DNA from: JAXHMB01 sp034521755
GTDB lineage: Bacteria; Bacteroidota; Rhodothermia; Balneolales; Balneolaceae
DNA: 64,000 nt
Assembly: GCA_034521755.1 (NCBI GenBank)
Contig: JAXHMB010000004.1
Coordinates: forward strand, 310,001-374,000
Reading direction: 5' to 3'
Positions 41,416 to 50,313 of the stretch are shown in pieces; position 1 is the first letter of the stretch, and each line of letters begins with the position of its first letter. The notes under the pieces were generated by a model. It was not told the origin of the DNA and searched no databases. It was given only the letters and a program-made list of their open reading frames with translations. Made by a program: the position numbers and the translations under genes.

Positions 41416-43765
41416 ATGAAAAAAGACACGATTACAGCATCTATCCAAGCACTTTCTAAACAATTGCCGAATAACTGGCCCCTCTACTCTTTTGTTACTT
41501 CCAATCCGTTGGCCGGCTTTGAGGACCTACCTTTTAAAGAGGCTGTTTCCAAGTTCCGAAAAAATATTGGTATAAACGGATACCCTTCTGCAGAAACATT
41601 TAAACAGGCCTGGAAAAAAGATGAGATAGATCGTAAAGTTCTTGAAAAACAGTTGCAGGACAGCAATATAACGCTTGGAGCCGAGGATTCGCTGTCACAA
41701 ATGCGACAGCTTGAATCCCATATTACACAGAATCATCTGCTTGGTGAGGTTGACCGGCATATAATTAAATGGCTTACCGTATTCCTTGACGAAGGGTCTA
41801 CAGAATGGGGACTGCCCAACAGAGATTCAGGTTTTTTCAAAGCTTGGCGTTCAGTGGCTCGTTTTGACCGGAGATTACCCAATCGGCAGATACTCAGTTC
41901 GCTTCCCGAAAAACCCTTGGAGGTGATACATTATCTCACAGCATCCTTTGAGCCGGATGACTTAGACCTAATTTTTAAGCACCACCTTTTTGCACTTCCG
42001 GGATGGGTCGGCTATATCAAGTTCCGTATAGAAAATTCAAGTGAGTGGCAGAATTCCTATCCCATTACGTTAGAAGATTACCTAGCAGTGCGACTTACAC
42101 TCTGTTTCATGCTTGACAAAGACCTTATGCCGGCAACAAAACCGGATCAGCAGCATCACAAAGAGTTAGACCAGCTGAAATTGGCCTGGCTTACGGCTAT
42201 GGAATATACTTATCGGAATAAGCTTATCAACCAAGTGAAAAATCAGACTATTACACAACCTAACGGTTCTAATGCAGCACCCGATGCGCAATTTGTATTC
42301 TGCATTGATACTCGCTCCGAGCGAATTCGGCGTGCAGTTGAAAAGGCGGGGAACTATGAAACCTTTGGCTATGCCGGTTTTTTTGGTGTGTCTATGGATT
42401 ATATACATCCTGAAAAAGAAATACGCCATAAGTCATGCCCGCCTATACTCGAAGCTGAACTACAGGCTACCGAGCAAGTAAGGCCGGAGGATGCGAGCAA
42501 ATCTGAAAAGTTTGACTATTTTAATAATCTGAAAAAAGCGATTGATAATCTTCGATTTTCGCTCAAAAACAATATTCCTGCGTCTTTTGGATATGTGGAA
42601 TCCACGGGATTCTTTTACGCTCTCGCTATGCTCAATTCGGACGCTGGCTCCTAATCTGGTCCATCATATTGAAGACTATGTATCCGAATTTGTTGGCCAG
42701 CCTGAAAATTTTAGCAACTTGATCATATCTCCGCAGACTTCAAATAAATCACACATAACTAATGAATTGTCAACGACCCAAAAAGCAACTATTGCAAAAA
42801 CAGCTTTTGAGCTTATGGGCTGGGATAATTTTTCAGAATTTGTAGTTTTTGCGGGGCATGGCAGCCAAACGACGAATAATCCTTATGCCTCAAGTCTGGA
42901 CTGTGGGGCATGTGCCGGTAACAAGGGGCGGCATAACGCTCGAATTCTAGCGAATATTTGTAACGACAGTAACGTGAGAGAAGTGCTGGCTACAGAGTAT
43001 GGAATAGCTATTCCTGAAAATACCTGGTTTTTGGCTGCCGAGCATAATACTACAACCAATCACATTTGCTTGTTTGATGGAAAACTGCCGGACCGTTTTC
43101 AACAGCAAGTAGAAAAGCTGAAAGATAACCTTAGGGTAGCCCAAGATTATGCAAATGTTGAGCAATTCAATATTTCAGATGGCAAGCACAAACTTGAGGC
43201 CGGTCGGCGTGCATCAGACTGGGCTGAAACACGTCCGGAATGGGGGCTGGCCGGCAATGCTTCCTTTATAATTGGGCCTCGTTACCTTACCGCTAACCTG
43301 GACCTGAAAACTCGCAGTTTTCTTCATTCTTACGACTGGAAAAAAGATTCCGACGGTAAAAAGCTGGAGGCGATTCTGCAAGGCCCCATGGTAGTAACAC
43401 AGTGGATTAACAACCACTACTATTTTGCCTCAGTAGATAACGAACAGTTTGGAAGCGGTACTAAAGTTACGCAGAATATAACCGGGAAATATGGTGTAGT
43501 ACAAGGCAATGGGGGAGATCTTAAATATGGATTACCCCTCGAATCGCTTCGCGAAGATGAACATTTATTACAACATCTTCCACTCAGGCTTACGGTCTTA
43601 ATTCATGCTCCTCAGAAAAGGGTAAGATCTGTTATTACATCAAATAAAGAAACACTTGAGAAGTTAATTGAACATAAATGGATTTATCTTACTGTATTAG
43701 ATCCAGAAAAAGAAAATGTGGTAAGTTTTAATCAGCAGAGTTCAATTGTTTCGGTAGTGAACTAA
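41416..43765 (+). pseudogene. dabA: dabA: DUF2309 carbonic-anhydrase-like subunit, one frameshift
   Basis: About 780 residues when joined. The first frame (to about 42633) starts ITASIQALSKQLPNNWPLYSFVTSNPL and contains FCIDTRSERIRR, which supplies the zinc-ligand Cys and catalytic Asp. The second frame (from about 42636) reads IRTLAPNLVHHIEDY and VVFAGHGSQTTNNPYASSLDCGACAG, supplying zinc ligands His and Cys. Removing one extra A at 42634/42635 joins them as AMLIRTLAPNL. With DabB it should convert CO2 to bicarbonate in an energy-coupled way. Only this one lesion is visible. Confidence 0.87.
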
Positions 43766-43974
43766 CAAATTTGGTTTTAAAATTTACCTGATATTCAACT
43801 CTAAGTTGAAACGGCAAATCTTGACCCAATTGCACCCACGGGATTAAATCCGTAGATCTTCGCTATGGGATTTAAATATCGTCTATAGTTTTTAAAATTA
43901 TTATTATTATTAAACTGTCCCAAAGCAGCACGCCATTTATTTTATGGCAGATCATCCACGAAAAAAAGAGTAGA
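43766..43974. other. Intergenic stretch, no gene seen
   Basis: Contains a short (ATT)n run near 43899 and an approximate inverted repeat around GGGATTAAATCC at about 43838. Nothing with a clear function. Confidence 0.35.
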
Positions 43975-44017
43975 CCAAAAAGAAAAGAGGCTAACCTTGA
44001 AAGCTAGCCCCTTTCTA
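43975..44017 (-). terminator. Terminator of the CMD-family gene at 44034
   Basis: On the minus strand AGAAAGGGGCTA pairs with TAGCCTCTTTTCT with one or two mismatches around a short loop, followed by TTTTT. It lies 17 bp after the stop of the 185-residue gene. Confidence 0.65.
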
Positions 44018-44033
44018 TGAAAACGAATAATAG

Positions 44034-44591
44034 TTAAGCTGTTTCAAACTCCAGCTTTTCTGGCTCAAAAGCCTCATCAAGCGGAGTATCAGCAAGATGA
44101 TTAGTATAATTGCTAATTGTTTTTAAGGCAATGATCAGATTTACCTCTAACACATTTTGCTTGCTGTATCCGGCATCTATAAATGCCTGCAGATCTGCTT
44201 CATCAACAAAGCCACGGCTTTTAACGGCCGTTGTTACATAGGTAACCAAAGCATTCAATTTTGCATCGGGTACAGGATCGCCGTTGCGTACCGCGTTGAC
44301 GATGGCTTCATCCACATTAAGCTGATTCTTCAAAATGGTGGAGTGAATAGCCGAACAGTAATGGCATTTATTTTCGATGCTTACAGCAAGAATAGCCAAC
44401 TGTTGCTCAGCAGGAGAAAAGTCGGTTTTACCAACAATCTCATTAAGTTTCAGATAGCCTTCAAGTACAGCCGGAGCTTCAGCAAATTCACCCAGTAAAT
44501 TGGGCACAAAGCCAAAGTTTTCTTTGGCAGCCTTTAAGAGTGGTTGTGATTCTTCCGGTGCATTATCAATGTTGTAAATTGTAAAGTCCAT
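44034..44591 (-). CDS. Carboxymuconolactone decarboxylase (AhpD-like) family protein
   Basis: 185 residues. The AhpD-like core LAILAVSIENKCHYCSAIHSTIL carries the redox CxxC and the following His. The helical frame QPLLKAAKENFGFVPNLLGEFAEAPAVLEGYLKLNEIVGK is typical of the group. It probably acts as an alkylhydroperoxidase-type thiol enzyme. A second family member is encoded at 46780. Together with the AraC regulator and the flavodoxin remnant they suggest an oxidant or quinone-stress cluster. Confidence 0.88.
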   Translation of the reverse strand: MDFTIYNIDNAPEESQPLLKAAKENFGFVPNLLGEFAEAPAVLEGYLKLNEIVGKTDFSPAEQQLAILAVSIENKCHYCSAIHSTILKNQLNVDEAIVNAVRNGDPVPDAKLNALVTYVTTAVKSRGFVDEADLQAFIDAGYSKQNVLEVNLIIALKTISNYTNHLADTPLDEAFEPEKLEFETA

Positions 44592-44668
44592 AGTGGTTTT
44601 TGATTATTTGTTAATAGTTATTGAATTCTTAATTATTAATATTAGTTGATCAGATTTGTGAGTTTCTT

Positions 44669-44728
44669 CATCCCCCACTCACAAAAAAGAACCGTGAGTT
44701 TCCCCCTTCAAAGGGGGACAGGGGGATG
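44669..44728. repeat. REP-like element able to fold into a three-way junction
   Basis: An outer stem CATCCCCC/GGGGGATG (44669-44676 with 44721-44728) encloses two hairpins placed side by side: ACTCAC/GTGAGT (44677-44682 with 44694-44699) and TCCCCCTT/AAGGGGGA (44701-44708 with 44711-44718). It lies between the DUF-type membrane gene and the CMD gene, both minus strand. Confidence 0.6.
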
Positions 44729-44762
44729 ATAGCTTCACAAAAATGCTGATTCTTTTGATAAG

Positions 44763-45203
44763 TCATGCTGCTGCTTCAGTTTGTTTAGATCGGTTAGTAA
44801 ACTCTTGGTTCACCCAAAAGATTAGCGGTAGGGCAAAAGCAAAGTGGCGTAACAAAGTAACGACCGGTGTCATTGGCGACTGATTTATACCGGCGACTCC
44901 AGCGCCCAAAAGCGGTAGCATAAACAACCATACTAGTGCAATCGTCTCGGCTGTTACAAAGATAAGCGGACGCACCCAATGCGGTCCCCATAGATGCGGT
45001 GCAATTGCGGTATATAGAATGGCCAAAAGAATGCCGTTTCCATAGTGGCCAAAAATTCCATAGATAAATCCCAGTCCCGTTTTTTGTCCTAGCAGACCGG
45101 GAATATCCCACCATTGACCGGTAAAGAGCAGGCCAACAATATCAAACAGTATCGTTCCGATGATTCCGGCGATAATCGCCTTCTTCCAGTTTAGTTCTTT
45201 CAT
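44763..45203 (-). CDS. Four-helix membrane protein of unknown function
   Basis: 146 residues with four hydrophobic segments: KAIIAGIIGTILFDIVGLL, LGFIYGIFGHYGNGILLAILY, PLIFVTAETIALVWLFMLPLLG and TLLRHFAFALPLIFW. His, Trp and Tyr residues in the loops (GHYGNG, LWGPHW) are conserved-looking. Similar to DUF6789/YagU-type membrane proteins, without certainty. Located between the AraC gene and the CMD gene, all minus strand, and probably under AraC control. Confidence 0.6.
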   Translation of the reverse strand: MKELNWKKAIIAGIIGTILFDIVGLLFTGQWWDIPGLLGQKTGLGFIYGIFGHYGNGILLAILYTAIAPHLWGPHWVRPLIFVTAETIALVWLFMLPLLGAGVAGINQSPMTPVVTLLRHFAFALPLIFWVNQEFTNRSKQTEAAA

Positions 45204-45303
45204 AGCATTTAATAGTTTGTTTCAATTTCAATTCAGTTCTAATATGATTGAAACAAACCGGAAGGCGAATGACAGCTATTCCCATATCCTTATCAATTTT
45301 TCC

Positions 45304-46143
45304 CTAATTGAGGCTGGGCGCTGATTTTCTAAAGGCTGACGGAGACATACCCGTCTGTTTCTTAAAGAAACGGCTGAAGTGAGCCGGTTCTTCAAAACCC
45401 AGTTCAAAAGCTATTTCCTTGGAAAATTTATCCGTTTTTAGGAGTTGACGCTTCGCTTCGAGTGCAATTCGATGGTGGATCATCTCCAGTGGAGTCTTAT
45501 GTCCGGCATCTGCAAAAACATTTGACAAGGTTTTCGGAGACTTATACATCATCTCTGCATAATCATTCACTTGATGATATTCCCTGAAATGCTGTTCCAC
45601 CAAAATATTAAACTGACGGATAAGCTCGGTTTGTTTTGTCCCCACTGATTCGGGAAACAGCTGCTTGCGGGCCAGTCGTGTTCCCTTGATAATCAGACGC
45701 TTCAACAGCATCCGAAGCATTTCTCCCTGTATTCGATCCTTGGTGCTCATCTCATCGATAAACACCTGAAAAAGCGTCTCGAATTTCGGTTTTTCCTGTT
45801 CATCAAGCTGGATAACCGGCAGCTCCGAAGATCCCCAAAACAGTAATCCTTCGCAGGAAACTTCATTATCGTTTTCGTGGATACAGTAAAATTCCCGATT
45901 GAACAGCAGTAAATAATAATTCCCAGCAAGTTTAGATAGGTCAGGGTTTTGAATGGGTGTAAGACAGATCATCTGGTCCTGCTCCAGCGGCAGCTGTTCA
46001 CCGTCAATATTGAGAGATACTGAAGCTCCGCGGTTCCAGATAATTTTGAAAAAATCCTGCCTGTTAAACCGATAGAGATCTGCTTCCTGATCGGCTAATA
46101 TAATTTGGCTTTCGAGTTCAGTATCTCGGTGCAATTTAATCAT
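45304..46143 (-). CDS. AraC-family transcriptional regulator
   Basis: 279 residues. An N-terminal cupin-like sensing domain (about 1-150: ASVSLNIDGEQLPLEQDQMICLTPIQ) precedes a C-terminal double helix-turn-helix (about 175-275: EYHQVNDYAEMMYKSPKTLSNVFADAGHK and SKEIAFELGFEEPAHFSRFFKKQTGMSPSAFRKS). Likely regulator of the CMD/membrane-protein genes beside it. Effector unknown. Confidence 0.92.
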   Translation of the reverse strand: MIKLHRDTELESQIILADQEADLYRFNRQDFFKIIWNRGASVSLNIDGEQLPLEQDQMICLTPIQNPDLSKLAGNYYLLLFNREFYCIHENDNEVSCEGLLFWGSSELPVIQLDEQEKPKFETLFQVFIDEMSTKDRIQGEMLRMLLKRLIIKGTRLARKQLFPESVGTKQTELIRQFNILVEQHFREYHQVNDYAEMMYKSPKTLSNVFADAGHKTPLEMIHHRIALEAKRQLLKTDKFSKEIAFELGFEEPAHFSRFFKKQTGMSPSAFRKSAPSLN

Positions 46144-46485
46144 CTGCCATTGTAAGAAAATTATATTTCAAGAGATTAACGGACAGTAACAGTTCAAATA
46201 TTCTTACGCAAAAATTTTCAACAGGGAACATTGTAATAAACCTCATTAGAATTATCAGTTTTTTACCAACGCTTTTGTGTAAAAATCTAGAAATAATTTA
46301 TTAGAACTCCTTCCCATTCTCGGCTTCCAGTATTAGTAAGACACTACCCGGCCGTATAGTCATAATACTGTAATCAATGCAAATGGATTTATTATTTCCA
46401 TCAAAGTAGCCATTACATTCGGAAAGCTACTAGCAGTGATCTTTTAATTGAAGCTATTTGTACAGTAAAATTTGCAGGTACAATT
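46144..46485. other. Intergenic stretch, no gene seen
   Basis: 342 bp between divergent AraC and small-secreted-protein genes. It should hold promoters for both directions but no distinct operator, RNA or repeat could be recognised. Confidence 0.4.
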
Positions 46486-46730
46486 ATGGATATAATTAAA
46501 AAAACATGGATACATAAATTTATTTATAGCTTGACCGTTATGTTGTTATTGGGATTAACAACCTTATATCAACCGGCTCAAGCGCAGGAAGATCCCCAGA
46601 AACAAAAAAACTAGAAAAACTGAAGGAGATGGCCCCTTTTCGGGGATATCTTAAGGCTCATATGAAAGCACAGCCGCAAGATCATATACCGGCTATTGGT
46701 TTGCCTGGACAGATTTTTCCCAAAACTTGA
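46486..46730 (+). pseudogene. Small secreted protein with a poly-A frameshift
   Basis: From the ATG at 46486 a signal peptide (FIYSLTVMLLLGLTTLYQPAQAQ) is followed by EDPQKQKN and a stop at 46612-46614. One extra A in the seven-A run at 46604-46610 would instead give KKLEKLKEMAPFRGYLKAHMKAQPQDHIPAIGLPGQ... ending at 46728-46730, about 81 residues. The second half has clean coding character, so the ancestral gene was the longer one. Phase variation at the A run, a true mutation or sequence error are all possible. Confidence 0.55.
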
Positions 46731-46779
46731 AATTTATGATTCAGGTAACTGAATCCAATTATAAAATTGTATAAACCTA

Positions 46780-47340
46780 ATGGCATATATAAACATCATT
46801 GAACCGGAAGATGCAACGGGCAATCTCAAAGAGATATACAACGAGCTTAAGAAAAAACGAGGCAAGCTGGCTCAGATTCATAAAATCCAGAGCTTAAATC
46901 CGGATACAATAACAGCGCACATGGACCTTTACATGTCAGTTATGTTTAGCCGATCGCCCCTAAGCAGAGCACAGCGCGAGATGATGGCGGTGGTTGTTTC
47001 CGCTGCTAACGATTGTGAATACTGTCAGCTACATCACGGACAGGCTCTTAACCATTTCTGGAAAGATCAGGACCGCGTCGATCAACTCCGAGAAGATTAC
47101 AACAAGCTGAATCTGGATAATGTAGATGCCCGCCTATGCCAGCTGGCCCAGATACTCACCCGAAAGCCCAATAGTATTGATGAAAACAAACACCTACAAC
47201 TGCTAAAAGATACCGGCCTTTCAGACCGAGCTATTCTTGATGCCGTTTTGGTTATCAGTTATTTCAACTTTGTGAATCGCATGGTCTTGGGATTGGGTGT
47301 AGAAACTGACGAGGAAGAAATGCAGGGCTATAAGTACTGA
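46780..47340 (+). CDS. Peroxidase-related CMD-family enzyme
   Basis: 186 residues. The start MAYINIIEPEDATGNLKEIYNEL and the core REMMAVVVSAANDCEYCQLHHGQAL (CxxC-x3-H) are typical of the uncharacterised peroxidase-related branch of the carboxymuconolactone decarboxylase family. ILDAVLVISYFNFVNRMVLGLGVE is the conserved C-terminal helix. Expected to be a thiol-based hydroperoxide-reducing protein. Followed after 37 bp by the flavodoxin-like gene. Confidence 0.9.
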   Translation: MAYINIIEPEDATGNLKEIYNELKKKRGKLAQIHKIQSLNPDTITAHMDLYMSVMFSRSPLSRAQREMMAVVVSAANDCEYCQLHHGQALNHFWKDQDRVDQLREDYNKLNLDNVDARLCQLAQILTRKPNSIDENKHLQLLKDTGLSDRAILDAVLVISYFNFVNRMVLGLGVETDEEEMQGYKY

Positions 47341-47377
47341 TTCAAATAATATATAAAACCCAAAATATTCCGATACC

Positions 47378-48134
47378 ATGGCACTTTCCAACAAACAAGA
47401 GCAACTTTGTGACGAGAACGAAACGGATTTTTCAAATTTAAGCGCGCTGTTCCTAAACTGCACCCTTAAACCTAATCCTAAAGAATCACATACCGAAACA
47501 CTCATTGAAGTATCGCAATCCATTCTTGAAAAGAATAATGTCTCTACCGAGATCATTCGTCCTGTAGATTACAGACATTGCTCCGGGCGTATATCCGGAT
47601 ATGACCGAACACGGCTTCGAAGAAGACGACTGGCCTGAAATTCAACAGAAAGTAATGGATGCAAATATTTTGATCATCGGATCTCCCATATGGTTGGGCG
47701 AAAAATCATCGGTTGCTACCAAGGTTATAGAACGGCTGTATGGCTATTCCGGCAATCTCAATGACAAAGGGCAGTATGCCTACTATGGACGAGTGGGGGG
47801 CTGTCTGATCACCGGTAATGAAGACGGTATCAAGCACTGTTCTATGAGTATTCTCTATGGGCTGCAGCACCTTGGATATGTTATTCCACCCCAGGCCGAC
47901 GCCGGTTGGATCGGTGAAGCAGGGCCGGGGCCCAGTTACGGCGATGAAAGTGAAGACGGTCCCGTTGGTTTTGATAACGAATTTACGCAGCGCAATACCA
48001 CCTTTATGACGTGGAACCTAATGCATATTGCCTTGATGCTCGATCAGGCCGGGGGAATACCTGCGCATGGAAATCAGCGTTCGGAATGGGAAGCGGGCTG
48101 CCGCTTTGATCATCCGAATCCCGAGCACCGGTAA
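47378..48134 (+). pseudogene. NAD(P)H-dependent flavodoxin-family oxidoreductase, one frameshift
   Basis: Frame 1 (from the ATG at 47378) reads LFLNCTLKPNPKESHTETLIEVS, the flavin-phosphate loop region. Frame 2 reads IAPGVYPDMTEHGFEEDDWPEIQQKVMDANILIIGSPIWLGEKSSVATKVIERL, PIWLG being the flavodoxin-like isoalloxazine loop, and ends CRFDHPNPEHR. Removing one A near 47573 joins them as VDYDIAPGVYPDMT. About 250 residues when joined. Probably an FMN-dependent quinone or nitro reductase acting with the CMD proteins beside it. Confidence 0.78.
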
Positions 48135-48397
48135 GCTATACGATAAATGATCTAATCAACAAAAATTGACCCGATATATAAAATAGAAGATAAGCTTTTA
48201 ACGCCTTATTCCTCTTAGTTTAAAATGTCTCTATATGAGGCCGGGGACTTATAAATTCATTTTGCTTGTTGTTTTCTTTAACAACAGTAAACTTTCGCAA
48301 CTTGCCCCCAATACAATTTACCAGTATAATATTAATTACTGTAAAAATGACTTCTTTGCCTGTCTGCATGGCAAACGTTTTAGGGGAGAGATAAGAT
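48135..48397. other. Upstream region of the PAS-kinase remnant, no gene seen
   Basis: A 66-codon frame from 48235 lacks coding character. AGGGGAGAG at 48381-48389 is a good ribosome-binding sequence for the GTG at 48398. Confidence 0.4.
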
Positions 48398-49103
48398 GTG
48401 AATATCGAGAATGCCAATTTTTTATTTGCCGATAACCCCAACCCAATGTGGGTCTATGATCCCTCCGACCTTTCAATCAAACAGGCAAATGGTGCCGCCT
48501 GCGATCTCTATGGATATTCGCAAGAAGAATTCAGTTCTTTAACCATTGCGGATCTTCGTCCAGAAAGTGAGCTGGAAAGACTAAAAGAGGAAGTTGCCAA
48601 ACAAGTAAATACCTTCAACAATGCAGGCATTTGGAAGCATCAAAAAAAGAATGAGGATGTTCTTTTTGTACGCGTGCTCTCACACCCAATCTCTGAGGGC
48701 GGTAATCAATACAAGCTCGTTACCATCCAGGATGTAACCAACTCAATTTAATACCAACAAGAATTACAACTGCTTCTTGAAAATAGCCTGGACGGGATCG
48801 TGCTTACTGATCCAGATGGTTCTATTTTCAGGGCTAAACAGGCTGCATGCCAAATTTTAGGCCATTCCAAAGAAGAACTCATTAATTTAGGCTGGGAAGA
48901 GACTGCCGCCCAATTTCAAACTATCAAAGAATACCGGCTCATTAGGACTTCAATTAATCGACACCTTATCTCAGCAGTTAAGAGGAAAATATAAATATGA
49001 ATCTAAAAATGAAGGAACTCATTTTGTGCTAACCTTCAAAAAGGCCGATCTAAAAGGACCCAGTAATACCTTGGCAAATAACTATAATAACCCTAATGAA
49101 TAG
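48398..49103 (+). pseudogene. PAS histidine kinase (HisKA_2 type) with nonsense codon and internal deletion
   Basis: A PAS domain is intact in the first 117 codons (FLFADNPNPMWVYDPSDLSIKQANGAACDLYGYS). TAA at about 48749 interrupts the join to a second PAS (YQQELQLLLENSLDGIVLTD). The sequence then jumps, out of frame, to a kinase C-terminus TLSQQLRGKYKYESKNEGTHFVLTFKKADLKGPSNTL ending TAG at 49101-49103. That ending matches the last residues of the intact kinase at 58763-62116 (TFKKADLKG versus LEFEKADLKG). The catalytic core is deleted. Confidence 0.82.
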
Positions 49104-49143
49104 TTTTGGTATTGCAAGAATTGGCAACTTACTATAATAAATC

Positions 49144-49983
49144 CTACTGGTTTTTTTGTGTTACTTCCACGGCCGTACTCACCTCTGAACTCACGGTGTA
49201 TCCATTCTCAAGCAGAGCTTGTCTTGTGGCTTCCATAACCTGCGTTTGCACTTTTCTCAATGTGTGTTCACCAAAAGTATTTATCCAGAAAAAGATTTCC
49301 AGCTCAACATAATTTTCAGAAAAGTTTTGCATCTGTACCGAGGGCGCAGGATCACCAAGCACACCGCTTATATCTTGTATGGATTCCAAAATTAACCTCC
49401 TGGCTGTATTTGAATCATTCCGATAGTCAATACCTATGACACAGCTTCCTCTTCGGAGGCCATCTTTAGTAAAGTTTTGGAGAGTGTTTTTAAATACGAG
49501 CGCGCTTGGAATAAATATGTCAACACCGTCACCTGTACGTACTTGTACATCCCTGATGTTTATTTGCTTTACTATTCCCCGCGTACCATTGCTTTCGATC
49601 AGGTCGCCCACGTCAAATGAGCGGTTAAAGGACATGAAGAGACCTGCCAACAGATTTTCGCCAATCTCCCGAAAGGCAAACCCCAGCACAACTGTTAAAA
49701 TACCTCCGGCTGCCAGTATCCCGGATGCAACCTTTGTCAACCCCATAATGTTTAATGCTATAGCAAAGCCAATAATATTCAAAGTCCAGCGCACCAGTCG
49801 ACGAATTAAGTGGGCTTTGTTCTGTGAGGTCCTTGATGTATCCATGACCTTTTTTAACCCCCGGCTCAACATATTTCCGACAAGTACAAAAATCCCCATC
49901 ACCAAAAAACCAAGAAGTATCTCCGGTGCAGACTCTTTTATCTGCGTCCAAAACCTGGTAAAACTCTGCTGTATTTCTTCCAT
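49144..49983 (-). CDS. MscS-type mechanosensitive channel
   Basis: 279 residues. Three membrane segments: about 18-40, 68-90 and the pore helix VASGILAAGGILTVVLGFAFREIGENLLAGLF (about 88-118, with the Gly-Ala packing of MscS TM3). The beta domain DVGDLIESNGTRGIVKQINIRDVQVRTGDGVDIFIPSALVF follows, then a C-terminal alpha-beta domain. Opens on membrane tension to release solutes. A second, shorter MscS-like gene closes the kinase array at 62331. Confidence 0.92.
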   Translation of the reverse strand: MEEIQQSFTRFWTQIKESAPEILLGFLVMGIFVLVGNMLSRGLKKVMDTSRTSQNKAHLIRRLVRWTLNIIGFAIALNIMGLTKVASGILAAGGILTVVLGFAFREIGENLLAGLFMSFNRSFDVGDLIESNGTRGIVKQINIRDVQVRTGDGVDIFIPSALVFKNTLQNFTKDGLRRGSCVIGIDYRNDSNTARRLILESIQDISGVLGDPAPSVQMQNFSENYVELEIFFWINTFGEHTLRKVQTQVMEATRQALLENGYTVSSEVSTAVEVTQKNQ

Positions 49984-50313
49984 AATTTACTCCAATTGTA
50001 ATTCCTTAAATTTAAATGACACGATCTTATCATCACCACAAAAAAGACGAAAATCTAATATAACAAAACGATTGTTGATGAAGGAAAAGCAGAGTATCTC
50101 CAATAACGACAGCAGCTGGTTTTATACCGTAAGATATTTACAAAAAGCTACAATAACGGAATGACAGATTTTTCCCGGCCATTCTCGGACACTTTTGCCC
50201 TTTATCGTTCAATCTCAAACACACCATCCACCTGCAAGCTGAAATAAATTTATACAATTATTAATTTTTTTTAATATTGTTATAAGACAAAAACAGCTTA
50301 ATAGGTTTGGCGA
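49984..50313. other. Divergent promoter region of the mscS gene and the kinase array
   Basis: 330 bp. A 28-codon frame at 50078-50164 (MKEKQSISNNDSSWFY...) is not supported by anything else. No repeat or RNA was recognised. Confidence 0.4.

Noticed and set aside
43895..43915. (ATT)n run as a possible phase-variable tract
   Set aside because: It lies outside any gene and not at a promoter position that I can identify.
48235..48435. 66-codon frame overlapping the start of the PAS-kinase remnant
   Set aside because: Composition is not protein-like, and the GTG at 48398 with AGGGGAGAG upstream explains the region better.
50078..50164. 28-codon frame before the kinase array
   Set aside because: Too short, no ribosome site, no family.
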